This document shows positions 46,411 to 58,571 of a DNA stretch of 64,000 nucleotides, piece by piece. Position 1 is the first letter of the stretch, and each line of letters starts with the position of its first letter. Under the pieces are notes generated by a model that was given only the letters and a program-made list of their open reading frames with translations, was not told the DNA's origin and did no database searches. Both the position numbers and the translations under genes were made by a program. The stretch is from Plumapathes pennacea. Lineage: Eukaryota; Cnidaria; Anthozoa; Antipatharia; Myriopathidae. Location: the NCBI GenBank assembly GCA_964036295.1, contig OZ038467.1, positions 17,519,670 to 17,583,669 on the forward strand, given 5' to 3'.

Positions 46411-47794
46411 AAAATTACGAGATATTTTATGGTTTTCATGGCATTTTTTACATAAAGAAACAGAACAGAGTTCAGTCCGTGCATGCTCTGCGCCCCACAT
46501 TGTTTTTCGTGGTACAAAATATGCCGTGCACTAAAACAAATTTTAGAAACACGCAGGAATAATAGAAAGAATAAGAGAAAATTTAGCGCGGTGACCTACC
46601 CTGGATATTTGGGTATAGGTGACAACATGTCAGATCTGCATTTTGAAGAAAAAAGAAAAACATTATGTGGAGCAGTAAGTTCTTTTGGAATTTGGGTTAA
46701 AACTGGAGGTGCGCTTATATGTAAACTGTGCGTTCTGTTCGGGCAGAAAGCTCGTGATATATTGGCCACAATAGCAGCTAAACGGAGTCCGTGACCCCAT
46801 CCTTTTTTATAAATCCGTATCTGGCAAACAGAAGTCTGCGGACTATAAAATGGGCAATCGTATGACACGTTTGTAACGTGTTTTAAGAACCCCCGATATA
46901 TAGTAAAAATATTCTGCAAACTTGGCAATCCGTTATATCGGGCTGGGGTTCCACTGTGTGAGTGTTGCAAATGACTGCTTGAAACGTTGTTTCTTTGTTT
47001 CCTGATAATTATTCTCCAGACAGCGAAATTTTTATTTCTGAAATGAAGAAAACTATCGTCTATGCTGTTGATATGAAGTTGAACAGTTTTATCACAAGTT
47101 ACTTCAGAACAGACCACACAAGTTATTCACGGTAGACAAGATACAAAAGAAAGCACACAATATATTTACTGTAGACAAGATACGGAATAGAGCACACAAG
47201 ACATCAGTTCACTACAGACAAGATACGACAGAACGTAAGCCGAAACACAAGATATTTACTGTAGTGAGCAAATGAGTACAGCCTTCTCCTCTGTTATCGA
47301 GTATTCGTGAGCTGACAGTTCGCGTGCGTCGTCGTTTTGACACAGTTGAGTGGTGACTAACCGGTTGACGTAAAACAATAGTCCTGTTGTGCCTCAGCGC
47401 CTGTGCACAAATCTGTCACTATATTAAAAATCCTTGATTTGAAATATTTGCAAATTAAAAATCAAAACTCTTTTACTAAAATTGTATTCTGCGTTACAAC
47501 AGAAGCCGTGTACTGAATATGCGAAGAATTTTGTTTGAGATACATCAAAAGCTGTGTAACAATGGCGATTCGTAAACAGTCAGTGAGCTAAAAGCCACGA
47601 GTATGATTGACATGTTATTCCTGTTTACAAATTTCTGCATGACTGAAGCTAGCATTATGAAAAGCTGCTCCTGTTTACAGATTCTGATACACTGAGAGCA
47701 ACTGCAGCCTGTGTTTGTCTGTAGCTGGTGCGGTGCAGTTCCAAGATTTAAAGGTAAGACGGAACTCTTGAAGTTTCTGGGTGGGGAGGCTGCC
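46411..47794. other. Repeat-rich, no supported gene
   Basis: A pogo-like end, ATATCGGGCTGGGGTTCCAC, lies at about 46933. A diverged repeat around ACACAAGATATTTACTGTAG with TAGACAAGATAC runs at 47118-47265. GGCGATTCGTAAACAG near 47562 recurs near 48261 and, diverged, near 48627. Frames at 46483-46794 and 46596-47117 have no recognisable domain. Confidence 0.45.
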
Positions 47795-48130
47795 GAAGTT
47801 CGGATCCCCAGGCACTTTTCTTTTATTAGGGCCTTGGCAGGAATGAAACGCTCTGATTTTGATGTTGGGACAGAAATATACGCAGCAGCTTCTGTAATGT
47901 CTGCACCTAACTTCTGTCCCCTTCTTAGCCGTAGTTTGGATAACTTTACTTTGTAAACCGTTCTGTCTCTCGTGTATCAGTTATCTGGCTAAACTGAAAC
48001 GCTGTAATAGCGGGGTAAAAAAACATAAACTCTTCAGTGTTGCTTCTCAATTTAAATTCAGAAATTCTGTTCACTGAATGTCCACTCAGTCATGCCAACT
48101 GCAAAGCTAGGAGATCCAATTTTATTGCTC
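47795..48130 (+). repeat. Duplicated block, second copy
   Basis: Partner of 46070-46410, in the same orientation about 1.7 kb away. The open frame 47711-47956 spans part of it but is not open in the partner. Confidence 0.65.
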
Positions 48131-49856
48131 CACAGAGCACACAAGATATTCACTGCATGAAAACTCTTTTACGAACTTTGTATTTTGCGTCACAAAAGAA
48201 GCCATGTGGTAAATGTGTGAAGTATTTTGTTCTCGATACATCACAAGCTGAGTAATGATCGCGATTCGTAAACAGTTTCTCACGACTAGTGCCTTTACAT
48301 TTTTATACCTCAGGCAGTAAGGAGAATATATTTCTAATTGGCCTTGACTCGACCTGAAACTTTTCAGTTGAACAGAGCACGAGATATTCGGCTATAGCGA
48401 GCAAATGAATAACCTTCTTTTCTAATATATCGAATACGATAAATACTCTAATAAGCTTCCCCTCCTCCCCCCTTATTGTGTCAACCCTTGAGCACCACAA
48501 TTAAGCAGTAGAAGCACGACAAAGGGCACTCATTAGATGTTCTGAAGTGCCAGAATCTGCGTACTGAATATGTAAAGAAAACTGTTTATATTTCATAAAC
48601 CCACGAGCTGAAACCAGCTGAGCAACAATGGCGGTTCGTAAACAAAGTTTTCTCAAACATTCAAGGCATCCGTCACTATAGTGATAATCATTATTTCACC
48701 AACATTTCTTTTGTCATTCATAACTTTGCAAACTGTGAAATAAAAAGTCTCCTATAGGTAATGCATAGATAAATTTCAGCTGTAACCATCTCCCCAAGGC
48801 TATCCCGGGGATTTGTCAGACCTGGTTGCCCCGGGGGGTGGAGAATTTGCACGAGAATCGTAAAAACTTGATAGGAAATGGTAACAGCTGGAATTGATCG
48901 ATGCATCATCGCTATAAAAAGCCACAACCGGAATTTTTTGAGATCACGCGATTGATCACACACCCTTTATTATGAATTTGTGAGAATTGAATTCCCTGGT
49001 GAGCTGTTTCTTGACTATTTTTTCTTCAGTGAAAATTTGTAAAACAGCGTGCTTTGAGTGGCGCAAAACACAGAACGATCACACTGGAGAAACATGCGAC
49101 ATATCAAAAAAATAAGCTGGCAATTCACTCAAAAGCAACAGAAAAAAAGAATACAGCGTTGTTCAGTCAGTTTAAGGGCTGGTATTCCTGGGCCGCTATG
49201 TGAGAACACACGTTATCATGTGACACATGAACTCAATTCTGTAGCTTAATTGGTGGAATCACGCGAAAAACACTTTATAGATGAAAAACGCTTCCAAGCA
49301 AATAATTAAGGTTCTTCGCTGATCAGTCTTAGAGTAAAAAGAGAGCACAATAACTGAACAGTGAAACTGAAACAAATTTGTATTGAAAAAAAGAAAACAG
49401 TAAAAACATAATTTGCATTTTAACTAGCACACTGGAGCCTTGTTTGGCTATTGTTACCAAAATATTGATCAATAAATACTCATGACTTCAATTATTTGCA
49501 ACCGCCAATCTGACACTAGGCCTTGATAACTTGGTGAAGTCGATGAATGTACGCAAGAAGAAATATCAGATATTCAGTTCCGTTTAATTCAATCTATTTC
49601 CCTGCTGATGTAAATTATATTACATAAAATAAATATTGTAGAATGGATCAGTTTGCATTTACCAGGCCCCTTTCATTTTTCATGTATGGCGCAATGGTTT
49701 CTGGGATCGCCAGGGGTCAAACAGATGGCGCATAAGAGGCGTTTGACTGGGGATTGAAGAAGTTTGGTCGATAATAGTGTACAGTATTGTCTAAGAAGCA
49801 TGAAACATAGATTCTTTGCTTCATGGTGTAAATGAGCGTGCCTGCTAATACAATTC
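48131..49856. other. No supported gene
   Basis: AT-rich. The units near 48157-48280 and 48540-48660 repeat parts of 47465-47580 (TTGTATTYTGCGT, GATTCGTAAACAG). No protein domain seen. Confidence 0.4.
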
Positions 49857-50115
49857 ACAGAAGTGAGTCAAAAGACGAGAATGCTACGATCGTTGGACAC
49901 GGAGCATTCCGCAGGAATACGCGAGTGCTAGTTTGGATCTGACGTACCTGTAAAATGTTGACAATAAATCAGTTATATACGGCTAATAACGGAACCCGAA
50001 GAGTTGCAGTTGCGTTTTTTACTTGCTAATTGACTACTGCATTCTGTTTTTTGCGGGCCGAGGTTGAGAAAGCGTGAATTTGGTTCTCTTTTGATTTGCT
50101 GTGTGAAGGTTTAAT

Positions 50116-50478
50116 GTGAGAATGATGTTTACTGGGCCTTTACCCCCTGGTTTGAGGGACGTCAATGTTCGTGGAGATGGCAATTGTATTTATAGGGCTA
50201 CTGCCATGTGGATGGAGGGCAAAAGTGACAACAATCACGGGGAAATCAGGATGATGTGCAGCCAGTCAATCGAGGGTCATCCTTACGTGTTTCAGCCTTT
50301 GTTAATTACCACAAACTCAGTGATCGATTATGTGAAGAGGAGCAAGATTACAGGTACTTGGGCAGAAACTGTTGACAGTTTTAGTACTGCTACATTCCTG
50401 CAGCGCACAATTTTTATCTTTTCCCAAGTTAGACAACAATGGTTAATATTCGAGCCACTATTCAGCAGTTGTCTATGA
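50116..50478 (+). pseudogene. OTU-type cysteine protease fragment
   Basis: The frame has ATG at 50122 and reads MFTGPLPPGLRDVNVRGDGN. The box RGDGNCIYRATAMW contains the catalytic Cys of OTU deubiquitinases. Next comes a helical region, then ITGTWAETVDSFSTATFLQR, as in OTU proteins of cnidarians and of some transposons. The family's C-terminal part with the catalytic His is missing: the frame stops after about 120 residues (QQWLIFEPLFSSCL). It is therefore a truncated, inactive copy. It lies inside the 95-bp inverted repeats, so it may be transposon cargo. Confidence 0.75.
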
Positions 50479-50589
50479 ATAAATGTTTATTGTTTGTAGA
50501 CTAAAAGTTCTAACAACCATAGTTGATTTACATAGAAGCTGTGTTTAAATAAGAAATATATATGTAAGTTTAAGTTTAGTGATAAAATC

Positions 50590-51040
50590 CCTCCCACTCT
50601 TTTAGGCATCTAAAAGATTGATGGCCTTAAATTTGCTTTTAAATTATTCTAGGGGTGTGGCCTTGTGTAAATCAATAGGAAGCCTGTTCCATGTTGCGGT
50701 CTCATAGTAACTAAAAAGCATTTTTTTCATAAATTCTGCGCTGGGGCGTGGCGAATATACTTTAGTGGATGAGCCTCTAAGATTATACGAATTGGTTTCT
50801 TCTACATTTTTGAACAGAGTGGTGAGACAACTTGGTGCAATAGAGTTCCTAACTTTGTACATCAGGACAGCCTTTTGTTTTGCTCTTCTCTCATTAAGCT
50901 TTTCCCAGCCCAACTGGTCAAGCAAAGATTTAGACCGTGTATTATATTCAGCACGAAGAATGAGTGTTGCGGCTTTGTTCTGTAATTTTGCAATTTTTAG
51001 CTAGTTTTTACGCCTATAGTATTCCATACATCACAGCAAT
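50590..51040 (-). pseudogene. CR1/L2-like LINE C-terminal fragment
   Basis: Minus-strand frame LDQLGWEKLNERRAKQKAVL, YNLRGSSTKVYSPRPSAEFM and SYYETATWNRLPIDLHKATP is the C-terminal tail of LINE ORF2. LQN and AATLILRAEYNTRSKS precede it in a partly open frame. The rest of ORF2 is absent. Confidence 0.75.
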
Positions 51041-51049
51041 AACATAAGT

Positions 51050-52393
51050 GAGATTGAATGAGGGAATTTTATATGTTTATCAGAAACACTTTAAAAAACG
51101 GACGTGCATATTACAAAATATCGCATTTAGCAAAAAGCAGCTATTTTGTGCCATTCATACCAAAACAAGTCATAATTTACGGTACAATATCACACCGAAA
51201 GCTAAAATTTGCTAACTGTAATTTCCTGATGGTATTTATAAGCCCCATTCCTCCTTATCTTTCCAGTACTTGAAAATATAGGCATTTGAAAGAATTAAGC
51301 AATTTAAGCGTTACTTTTGCCACAGGTCTAAAGAACGTCATCACAGCAGTAACAAGTGTTCGATTTTAACTTTTTTTCACAAAGAACGACACACTGCAAA
51401 ATACATTTTGACAAAAAGTCCATTTATTTTCCACTATGTCCAAAATCATGGTAAAATACAGTTACATGTCTTCAATCCAGCCATCAATGCAAGCCACCCT
51501 AAACAGCATGGTAGCAATCGGCAAAATTTGCTTGAATGAAAATTTTAAAACCCATTAAGAACAGGAACATGTTTGATGAAGAATCGATTGTAAAGGTGTC
51601 ATTTTTGGGGTTATATGCACTTTAAAATATCATTCTACCTCAAAAAAGAGCAATAAAAGCAATTTCTTTGTAGCATATGAACCTCTTACATGAAGTTTAG
51701 TTTAAACAAAAAATCACAAAAGCTAATAGAGCCAGTTTGAAATGGCTGTCAAAAAACTAAAGTAGTAGTTATATACTGTCAATCACAGAAGCCAAAGTGA
51801 TTTTGTGCTTGGTTTTACGTCAAAAGAGGGTACAATCAGAGAGTTAAGCAAACAATGTATGGCTTATTTGTGCCATTTAAAAACAATAGTACAACAAACC
51901 ATTGAGCAATCACACGATTATTTTCGAGAGTCATCTGAAAACAGCTCTGTGAACATATAAGAGGATCTCCACTGTAAACATGAGTAATGATCACAATAGA
52001 AAGGAAACAATTATTGTACTAAGAAAATGTATTTACATTTGAGAATTTTTTACTGATGCCAGACATTTTTCACTATAACATTTGAATAAGAATTTGCTAA
52101 ACCCTTTGAGAAACAGGAGGATGATTATTTGTATTAACTCTTATTAAACTTGGAGCTACGAAATTTGAATTATAAATCATAACAAATAGTACTTTAATCT
52201 GTACAGACTAATTTGTATGCACATTACTCAAATTTACAGTAAAAACCTCTTAAAAATTTAAGGGAACTTATAATATTATGTAATGAAAGCAGACCTAAGC
52301 CTCCTTTTGATACTCCTGCAATTTATTTCCTGAATTTCCATGACAACCGTGTTTTGTCCCTTCTAAAATTTACCCTATATAAGCATCGATTAG
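51050..52393. other. No gene seen
   Basis: About 1.3 kb of AT-rich sequence with no recognisable coding on either strand. Confidence 0.45.
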
Positions 52394-53015
52394 CAGGTAC
52401 GTCAGATCCGAATTAGCACTTGCGTATTTCTGTGGTATGGTCCGTGTTCCACGATCGTAGCAACTTTGTCTTGTAACTCACTTCTGTAGATGTACATCAA
52501 AAGATTACACTGCAAAAATAAGACAGCTTTAATCTCTCAAGCACAGTGAACACGTTGGTAGCAATATGCAGCGTGGAATTCACTCAGCAACAACAGAAAA
52601 GAGGAAACACTTTACATTAACAGCAGGCCCCGGCAACATGTTTTAATCTTGTAACGTGGAGACTTCTCTTAGCATATTACCGAACTAAGCATTTGCAATC
52701 CAAATAAGAAAATTACTTGCCTCAGGAACAGACGGTTTTGATTTAACACAGGAAGCATAAAGAACGAGTAATTCACTCATGAGCTCCAGAAAATAGATAG
52801 GAAAAAGTTACATTTAAGACCATATATAACCCATTCAGCCAGAGGAAGTCTGGGGATACAGAAAATATAACTAACATGACATGCACGAACTAGGTCATTT
52901 ATAGATTCCCTGGTTTTGTGAGTCGCGTGCAAAACCACACTTTTCCATTCAACAAAGCAACATTACTTTTTTATGCAGTAATTTCGAGGTATACTGTATC
53001 CACCAACCCAAGACA

Positions 53016-56000
53016 ATGGAGAACTGTTTTGATGCAAAGAAGTTTTCAAGTTTCAGTCGGCTGAGTTTCCTCAGTTTGACCGTCTTTGGCATTGGAGCAT
53101 CTGTCTTTCTGACTGCTGCGATTACCATAGCAATTGCCGAACCATTACAATTCGTGTGCCTCACAACAGCAGGAATCAAGGCAATAGACAGGATCCAGGA
53201 ACAGGGTCGTGAGGACTATGGAATGAGGGCTGGCCAATTCCCCATATATGCTTTTGTGTTGTTGGATTTCCTTCCTATACTGCTGGTGTGTTTCTTGTAC
53301 CAAGTGTCGGTCAACACTGGCGAGCAGAAAATGGTGACAGGCTGTTGCAGAGTGTCTACAGCATATGTTAGTATACTTTTCTTCAGAATCCTCGTGCTGG
53401 CTGTTCTTGTGCCATTGCAGTGGGGGTATTTCTACCCTGTCTTGTTCCCAGCCAAGCACGTCTTCACTCTGCTACAAACTGATCAGGTATTACTTACTGG
53501 ATACAACTTCACTAAAGATACAAATGCAACAATTGCACCTTTGGTTTACAACTGCAAGAACCGTGTTGCTGTGGCAAAATCCACCTTGAGTATTGTTCTG
53601 TTTTTGGTACGCTGTTTTGTGTTGGTCCTCTCTTTGATGGAGATGATTCAGCTTGCAAATAGGACAAGAAAATTCAATGGAAATGGATCATTCCTCAATG
53701 ATCAAGTGTTTTGTCAAAATTTTCTTGAAATGGAAGGTAGGAATAATAAAAAGTGTAATTAAAATTATGATATTACAGTAATACAGTCAACGAACGCTAT
53801 TTCGAAGTCTCATGGGGAATGAAAAAGTTTGAAATAGCAGGGTTTTGAAATAGTCAAGCTTGACAAGCTAGTCAAACTAATCCAATGGGATTCTTCTTAA
53901 CGTGGAATTAACCGAGTTCGAAATGGCGGGGCTCGACTGTATTTATTTACGTATACAGCGCTGTTTCCAACAAATTACCCAATAGCTCTTTACATGCATT
54001 CAAAAACGGCTGTCTTACAAAAATGACTTGCAATCATCTGAAAGTTATGACCTATTACATACTAATCTACTTAAAATACACATATTTATGACGAAAACTA
54101 TAACAGTATATACGTTCTATATTCTACTAAATTTTCTCCTAATTCCTTAATCTTTACCAACATGCGTAGACTCTTTAAAAAGTAGGCTTTAACTACTCTT
54201 AAAACTAGAGGCGGAGGGAGCAAATCTTACTTCCTGTGGCAGAGAGTTCCATCAGGAAGCGAACAGCATGTAAGAAAGCTCTAAAGCCACATGTTCATAA
54301 GTTCTAAGTCGAAGTTGAATTAGTTACTTATTATTGGCAGAATAAAGAGATCTGCTCGGAAGCAGTCTCAGTTTACTGCTAAGGTTATGTGCACCAACAC
54401 CCTTATAAAAACACTATAAACTACACAATATTGAGTATTTTGTTTCAGACTGAGTATTTTCTGTATTTCAAATATGGCACCTTGGAACTAAACGGCTTCA
54501 CTTAAAAACAACTGTCTTACCCATTTTGGTCACATTAATTTACTGTAGACTTTGTCTCCCCCCCAAACAAAATACATGCCATCTTGGCAGTCACCCATTA
54601 TACAGTGCTGCTGCAATATTTTTAGCAAATAGCTGGCAGACCAAAAGTTGCACATTTAATGTTCTATTCTGTTGTATCTGCAGGCTGTCACGATGCTGAA
54701 GGTCGAGGACTTTGTATGGAAGAACGAGCAAGTAACTAATCTCCTCCTCAAACCCACTGCGAATACAAGAAATATTTCCTGCAAACAAAATAGACCAAAG
54801 AGCTGAAAGAAAGACCTATGTGACAAAATACTCGCTAGTGATCAAAATTTGTCTCGCATGCAAAGGTCTTGAATCAGGGCCCGAAATTAACTTTTTATCA
54901 TTCACCAGCTAGAAAAATCTTGTTACCAAGGTCATATTTTTGGTTCCACTACTTTTTTGGTTTGGATTGCCTGTGGAAGCTTTAAGAAGTTTTGTGGAAC
55001 GCAAGTTGTCATTGAAATATTTTTGGAAAAATTAGTAGACTATTGGAGTCCAAAAATACTTTATAATACTTTATAATTCCAATCCCTGTACTCTGATAGT
55101 TGATGATCTTCAAGTGTGCTGTTTCTTCAGGTCAATTGAATGCTCCCACAAGCCAACCAACCACATTACCAGAGGAAGAATTTGTAAGGAAAGATGCAGG
55201 TAAGTGAACATTGCATTGCGCTTTCCTTGAGAGCATTCCTGACTGTCAGAATAAATTCATTTTGTCAGAACTTGGAAACATTCATTTCACTGGGACTGAA
55301 CATAATTCATTAGGTGCAACAGGAGATGAATGAAATATTGTTAATGTGTAGAACTGTAGTTGAGAATGAGAATATAAAGCTGATGGAAATTAGAGCTGAT
55401 TAGCTATAAATTCTCACTACGTCTCTAATACATGCTCTTCTCGAGTCGTTGGAGGAATTAGTATTATGAACTTGGGGGTGAATTTTTTTTTTTTTGCGTG
55501 ACCTCTATTTTTTCATTTAAAATTAGATATACATGTAAGCACTGGTAGACCATCAATGCTCCTAACAATGCCCATCCATTTTTGTTCAGTGCAGTTTGGG
55601 AGAACTGGAATATTGATACTGGGGGCTAAGATATAAATAAGGATTTTTTTATACAACCTGCAGTCTTGATGAGGCTTTTCAAATAAGTTTAGATTCACTG
55701 TTTTTACAGGTCACCAGGATGTCTCCACAAGCCAGTCAACCGCATCACCAGAGGACTCAGTTGTGAAGGAAGCTGCAGGTAAGCAAGCAGGACCCGTATG
55801 ACTGGTTTATTGAGTAAAAGAAGCTGGTTTGGCTCATCAAAAAAATGTTACTCATGCATGCTCAACAAAGAAATATGAGTTCATTAACAGACTATCTGAC
55901 GTTACTCACTCAGCTAGCAGGGTATAATTAACAAGGAAGGCATTGCAAATTAATGTTGTATTAATGTTCTGTTTCTGCAGGTTGCCCAGATATCTCCTCA

Positions 56001-58425
56001 AGTCAAGCACCCACATCACCAGAGGACCCAGTCACAAAGGAAGTTAAGTGTAAGTTAATGTTGTGTTTTGCTATCCTTATGGGCATCCTAACTGTTGTTA
56101 TTGATAAACCAACACAAATAACGTAAAACCTTGATATAAAAAAGGCCAAGGGACTGAGAAAATATGCTCATTATAGCAGGGTTTCGCTATAGCAAGGTTC
56201 TGCTTCCATACTTTTTACTGTAACGGGCTGAATGATATCATTCGTTATATCAAGGTTTTTGTTATACCAAGGGTCGTTATATCGATGTTTCACTGCACCT
56301 TCTAGGGTTTTCCCTGCATTGGAGTCTTTGTTGTTGTCACTACCCTGAAAAAAAGCCTTGAGACCAACATATTAGTGCTATTTAATGTTCATGTGTAAGC
56401 CCCCTTCAGGTCGTGAACTTCATGATTATCAAAGAGTTGTGGCAACTTCTACAAAAGATGACAAAGCCTTAGCTTCAAAATCACCAAGAAGCCAAAAAAT
56501 TATCTTCAGGTTAATGCTGAAGCTTAAGAATTAAGATATGGTTTTCAATTATTACGGTAATGGTCTATATGAAATGAAACTTTAAGAAATTTTAGGACCT
56601 TCCTCAGTTTCAGTTTTGATTGTTCTTTTCTGATTCTTTTCTAGTCTTACTGCACAATATGCGGGAAGAGTACAAGAGACGAGAAGCTTTCCTTCACCCA
56701 TTCCCGTGGTGTGAAGACTTTCAACTCTCTTTGAACAAAATCTACACCAAAGTCAGAATGGTTACCAGGAAGAAAGAGCGATCCGAACTGACTGAGAAAA
56801 GGTGCAGTTTGTATGAGGTATTCCAACCACACGAAGAATGCGGAAATCCTCGAGTTGTTCTCTTAGAGGGAAAACCCGGGATGGGTAAGACTGTATCTTG
56901 TCAGAAAGTAACATTCGATTGGTCTATGGGTGAAACCAACGGATTTTTGAATGATGTGAAAGTTTGGCTAAAGATAAAGTGCCGCGATCTCAAGAATGCT
57001 GACATCAAAGAGGCGATTATCGGGGAATTGCTTCCATTGGACTTGTCGCAAGAAGTAAAGACGGCCTTCTTTAAACACATCAAAAGTTCTGAATCTGGGG
57101 TTTTGCTTGTGTTGGACGGCTTAGATGAACTTGAAGAAGGCATTGATCTCTTTCCCTTGATTAAAGGAAAACTGTTCCCCCACTGTCGCCTTCTGTTAAC
57201 GAGCAGGAACAACCCGAAGCTCAGGCAGTACTGCGATACTCTTTTTCAGATAATCGGCTTCACTCGAGAACACGCAAAGGATTTCATCGTAAAGTACTTC
57301 AGGAATAACGAAGAAAAAAGGAAAATTCTCCTTGACAGAATAGAAAGTCTGGGTTATGAAGAAAGAGAAGAGGACGAAGAGATCAAGCATGGCGCTTACT
57401 TTGAAGAGCTCCTTTCCAGTCCGCTCAACACTGCTCTTCTGTGCTTAGTGGTGGAGGATATGGGCCGGCTTCCTTCTCGGACGACGGAACTGTACCAGGA
57501 CCTAACGGGCTGTCTTTTGAGGCGGCACTACAAAAAGAAGAAGCAAGAACCTCCTGTTGACCCTATCGCGACACACGAAGAAGACCTCGCCGCTCTCGGT
57601 CGTTTAGCCCTCGAAGGAATTAAAAATGACCGACTCCACTTCAACCAAGACGACTTACACACCGAAGACCGCGCGACGACAATCCTGGATTACGGATTTC
57701 TTTCGAAAGAAACGAGCACTTCAATTCTCAATCCACGCTCTTCGTATCAATTTCTGCACAAAACACTGCAGGAATTCTTTGCCGCTTTAAGTTTCCAGTT
57801 GCAGATTTTGTCAGGTAACGCGGCTTGCTTTGAATATCTTAGTGAGGCTACAGGTCATGTATATAAGTACAAACAAGTAGCGATTTTCCTTGTTGGTCTT
57901 TTGAGTCAAAAAGCTGAGGCAGGAAATCTTTGTGTTCGTTTAGTGTCCTCTATCACACAGTCCATTTCTAATTATGATGATGATTCTAGTTTTTTGTACA
58001 TTTGTGAATTGATCCGTGAAAGTGTCAGCGACGAGTTACAGCAGGATTTACAAGCCGCTGTCGTCAGCAGTTTCATTTGGGAGGAACTGTACCTGATCAA
58101 CACGCGGATTAATGAGAATTCTGTAGAATATCAACTTGTGTGTCAAGCAGTGAAAGAGAATTGTCCGCTGGAGAAGATATATTTGGGCGACAACGAGATA
58201 AAAGATATAAATCTACTAGCACATTCTATGGTGAGTAACTCAACTTTGAAATCTTTATCTTTGTATAATAACCAGCTTCTCCTCACAGGTGTTCGTGCAC
58301 TGGCTCAAGCACTCCACAACAACAAGACGTTAGAATGCTTATGGTTAGACAAGAAGTGGAGTGTCGAGCCAACTGTACAGAAGTTAAAACGACATAACCT
58401 ACTTCTGGATATTCAATTTTTATAA
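53016..58425 (+). CDS. Four-TM / NACHT / LRR fusion protein (5 exons)
   Basis: Predicted exons: 53016-53736, 55131-55199, 55710-55778, 55981-56049 and 56645-58425. All introns are phase 1 with GT/AG ends. The sum is 2709 bases (902 residues and a stop). Exon 1 (240 residues) has four hydrophobic helices at about 17-41, 76-98, 115-138 and 190-212. Two glycosylation sequons (N164-F-T, N170-A-T) lie in the loop between helices 3 and 4, so N- and C-termini should face the cytosol. Exons 2-4 each give a Ser/Thr/Pro-rich 23-residue linker. Exon 5 has a NACHT domain with P-loop GKPGMGKT (385-392) and Walker B LLVLDGLDE, then a winged-helix-like region with QFLHKTLQEFFAAL, then two or three LRRs (LEKIYLGDN, LKSLSLYNNQL, LECLWL). 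It resembles cnidarian NLR proteins. The N-terminal family is not recognised. An apparent frame start at 56620 is TTG inside the acceptor region, so it is not a start. Confidence 0.75.
53782..53941. mobile_element. MITE in intron 1, 160 bp
   Basis: Ends TACAGTCAACGAACGC...ATTTCGAA and TTCGAAATGGCGGGG...GACTGTA are inverted repeats with a few mismatches, flanked by TA. It is pogo/mariner-like. Confidence 0.7.
54130..54420 (-). pseudogene. LINE C-terminal remnant in intron 1
   Basis: Minus-strand reading LRTYEHVALELSYMLFAS, then WNSLPQEVRFAPSASSFKSS, with stops, matches the WNSLP tail motif of LINE ORF2 proteins. Short and decayed. Confidence 0.5.
55131..56049 (+). other. Three tandem-duplicated 69-bp linker exons
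   Basis: Exons 55131-55199, 55710-55778 and 55981-56049 are each 69 bp, start with GT and end in phase 1. They encode related peptides of the form G....S.SQ...SPED.V.KE. Each is flanked by a CAG acceptor and a GTAAG donor. Because they are symmetric, any number can be skipped or added without losing frame. Confidence 0.75.
56120..56300. repeat. pogo-like MITE in intron 4
   Basis: AAAACCTTGATATAA near 56125 and the end TTATATCGATGTTTCACTGC near 56276 are imperfect inverted partners. TATAGCA strings occur between them. Related ends lie at 46933 and 53782. Confidence 0.5.
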
Positions 58426-58565
58426 CTATTATAACTATAAAATGTACTGACACAATAGACAAGCGTTTCTTTTTCCTTTTAATGTTCACAAAACAATTTT
58501 CTGTAAAAAACAAAACATGTACTGTCTGAACCAAATAAGTTTCTCTTCAAAACTGAAAAATTTTG

Positions 58566-58571
58566 AATAAA
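58566..58571 (+). terminator. Candidate poly(A) signal of the NACHT gene
   Basis: AATAAA 141 bases after the stop codon, the first such hexamer downstream. The cleavage site is not identified. Confidence 0.4.

Larger units (their letters stand above)
49857..52487. mobile_element. Candidate 2.6-kb element with 95-bp inverted ends
   Basis: Left arm 49857-49951 (ACAGAAGTGAGTCAAAAGAC and on to CTGACGTACCTG) is matched by the reverse complement of 52394-52487 with roughly 80-85% identity by eye. Between them lie the OTU fragment and a LINE tail. This may be a DNA transposon or an inverted duplication. No transposase is visible. Confidence 0.5.

Noticed and set aside
46596-47117. 173-codon minus-strand frame
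   Set aside because: No recognisable domain, and it crosses a pogo-like terminal repeat.
56410-56509. Possible extra exon before the NACHT exon
   Set aside because: It has an acceptor, but the only donor candidate gives phase 2, which does not fit the NACHT exon. Exon 4 joins directly in phase.
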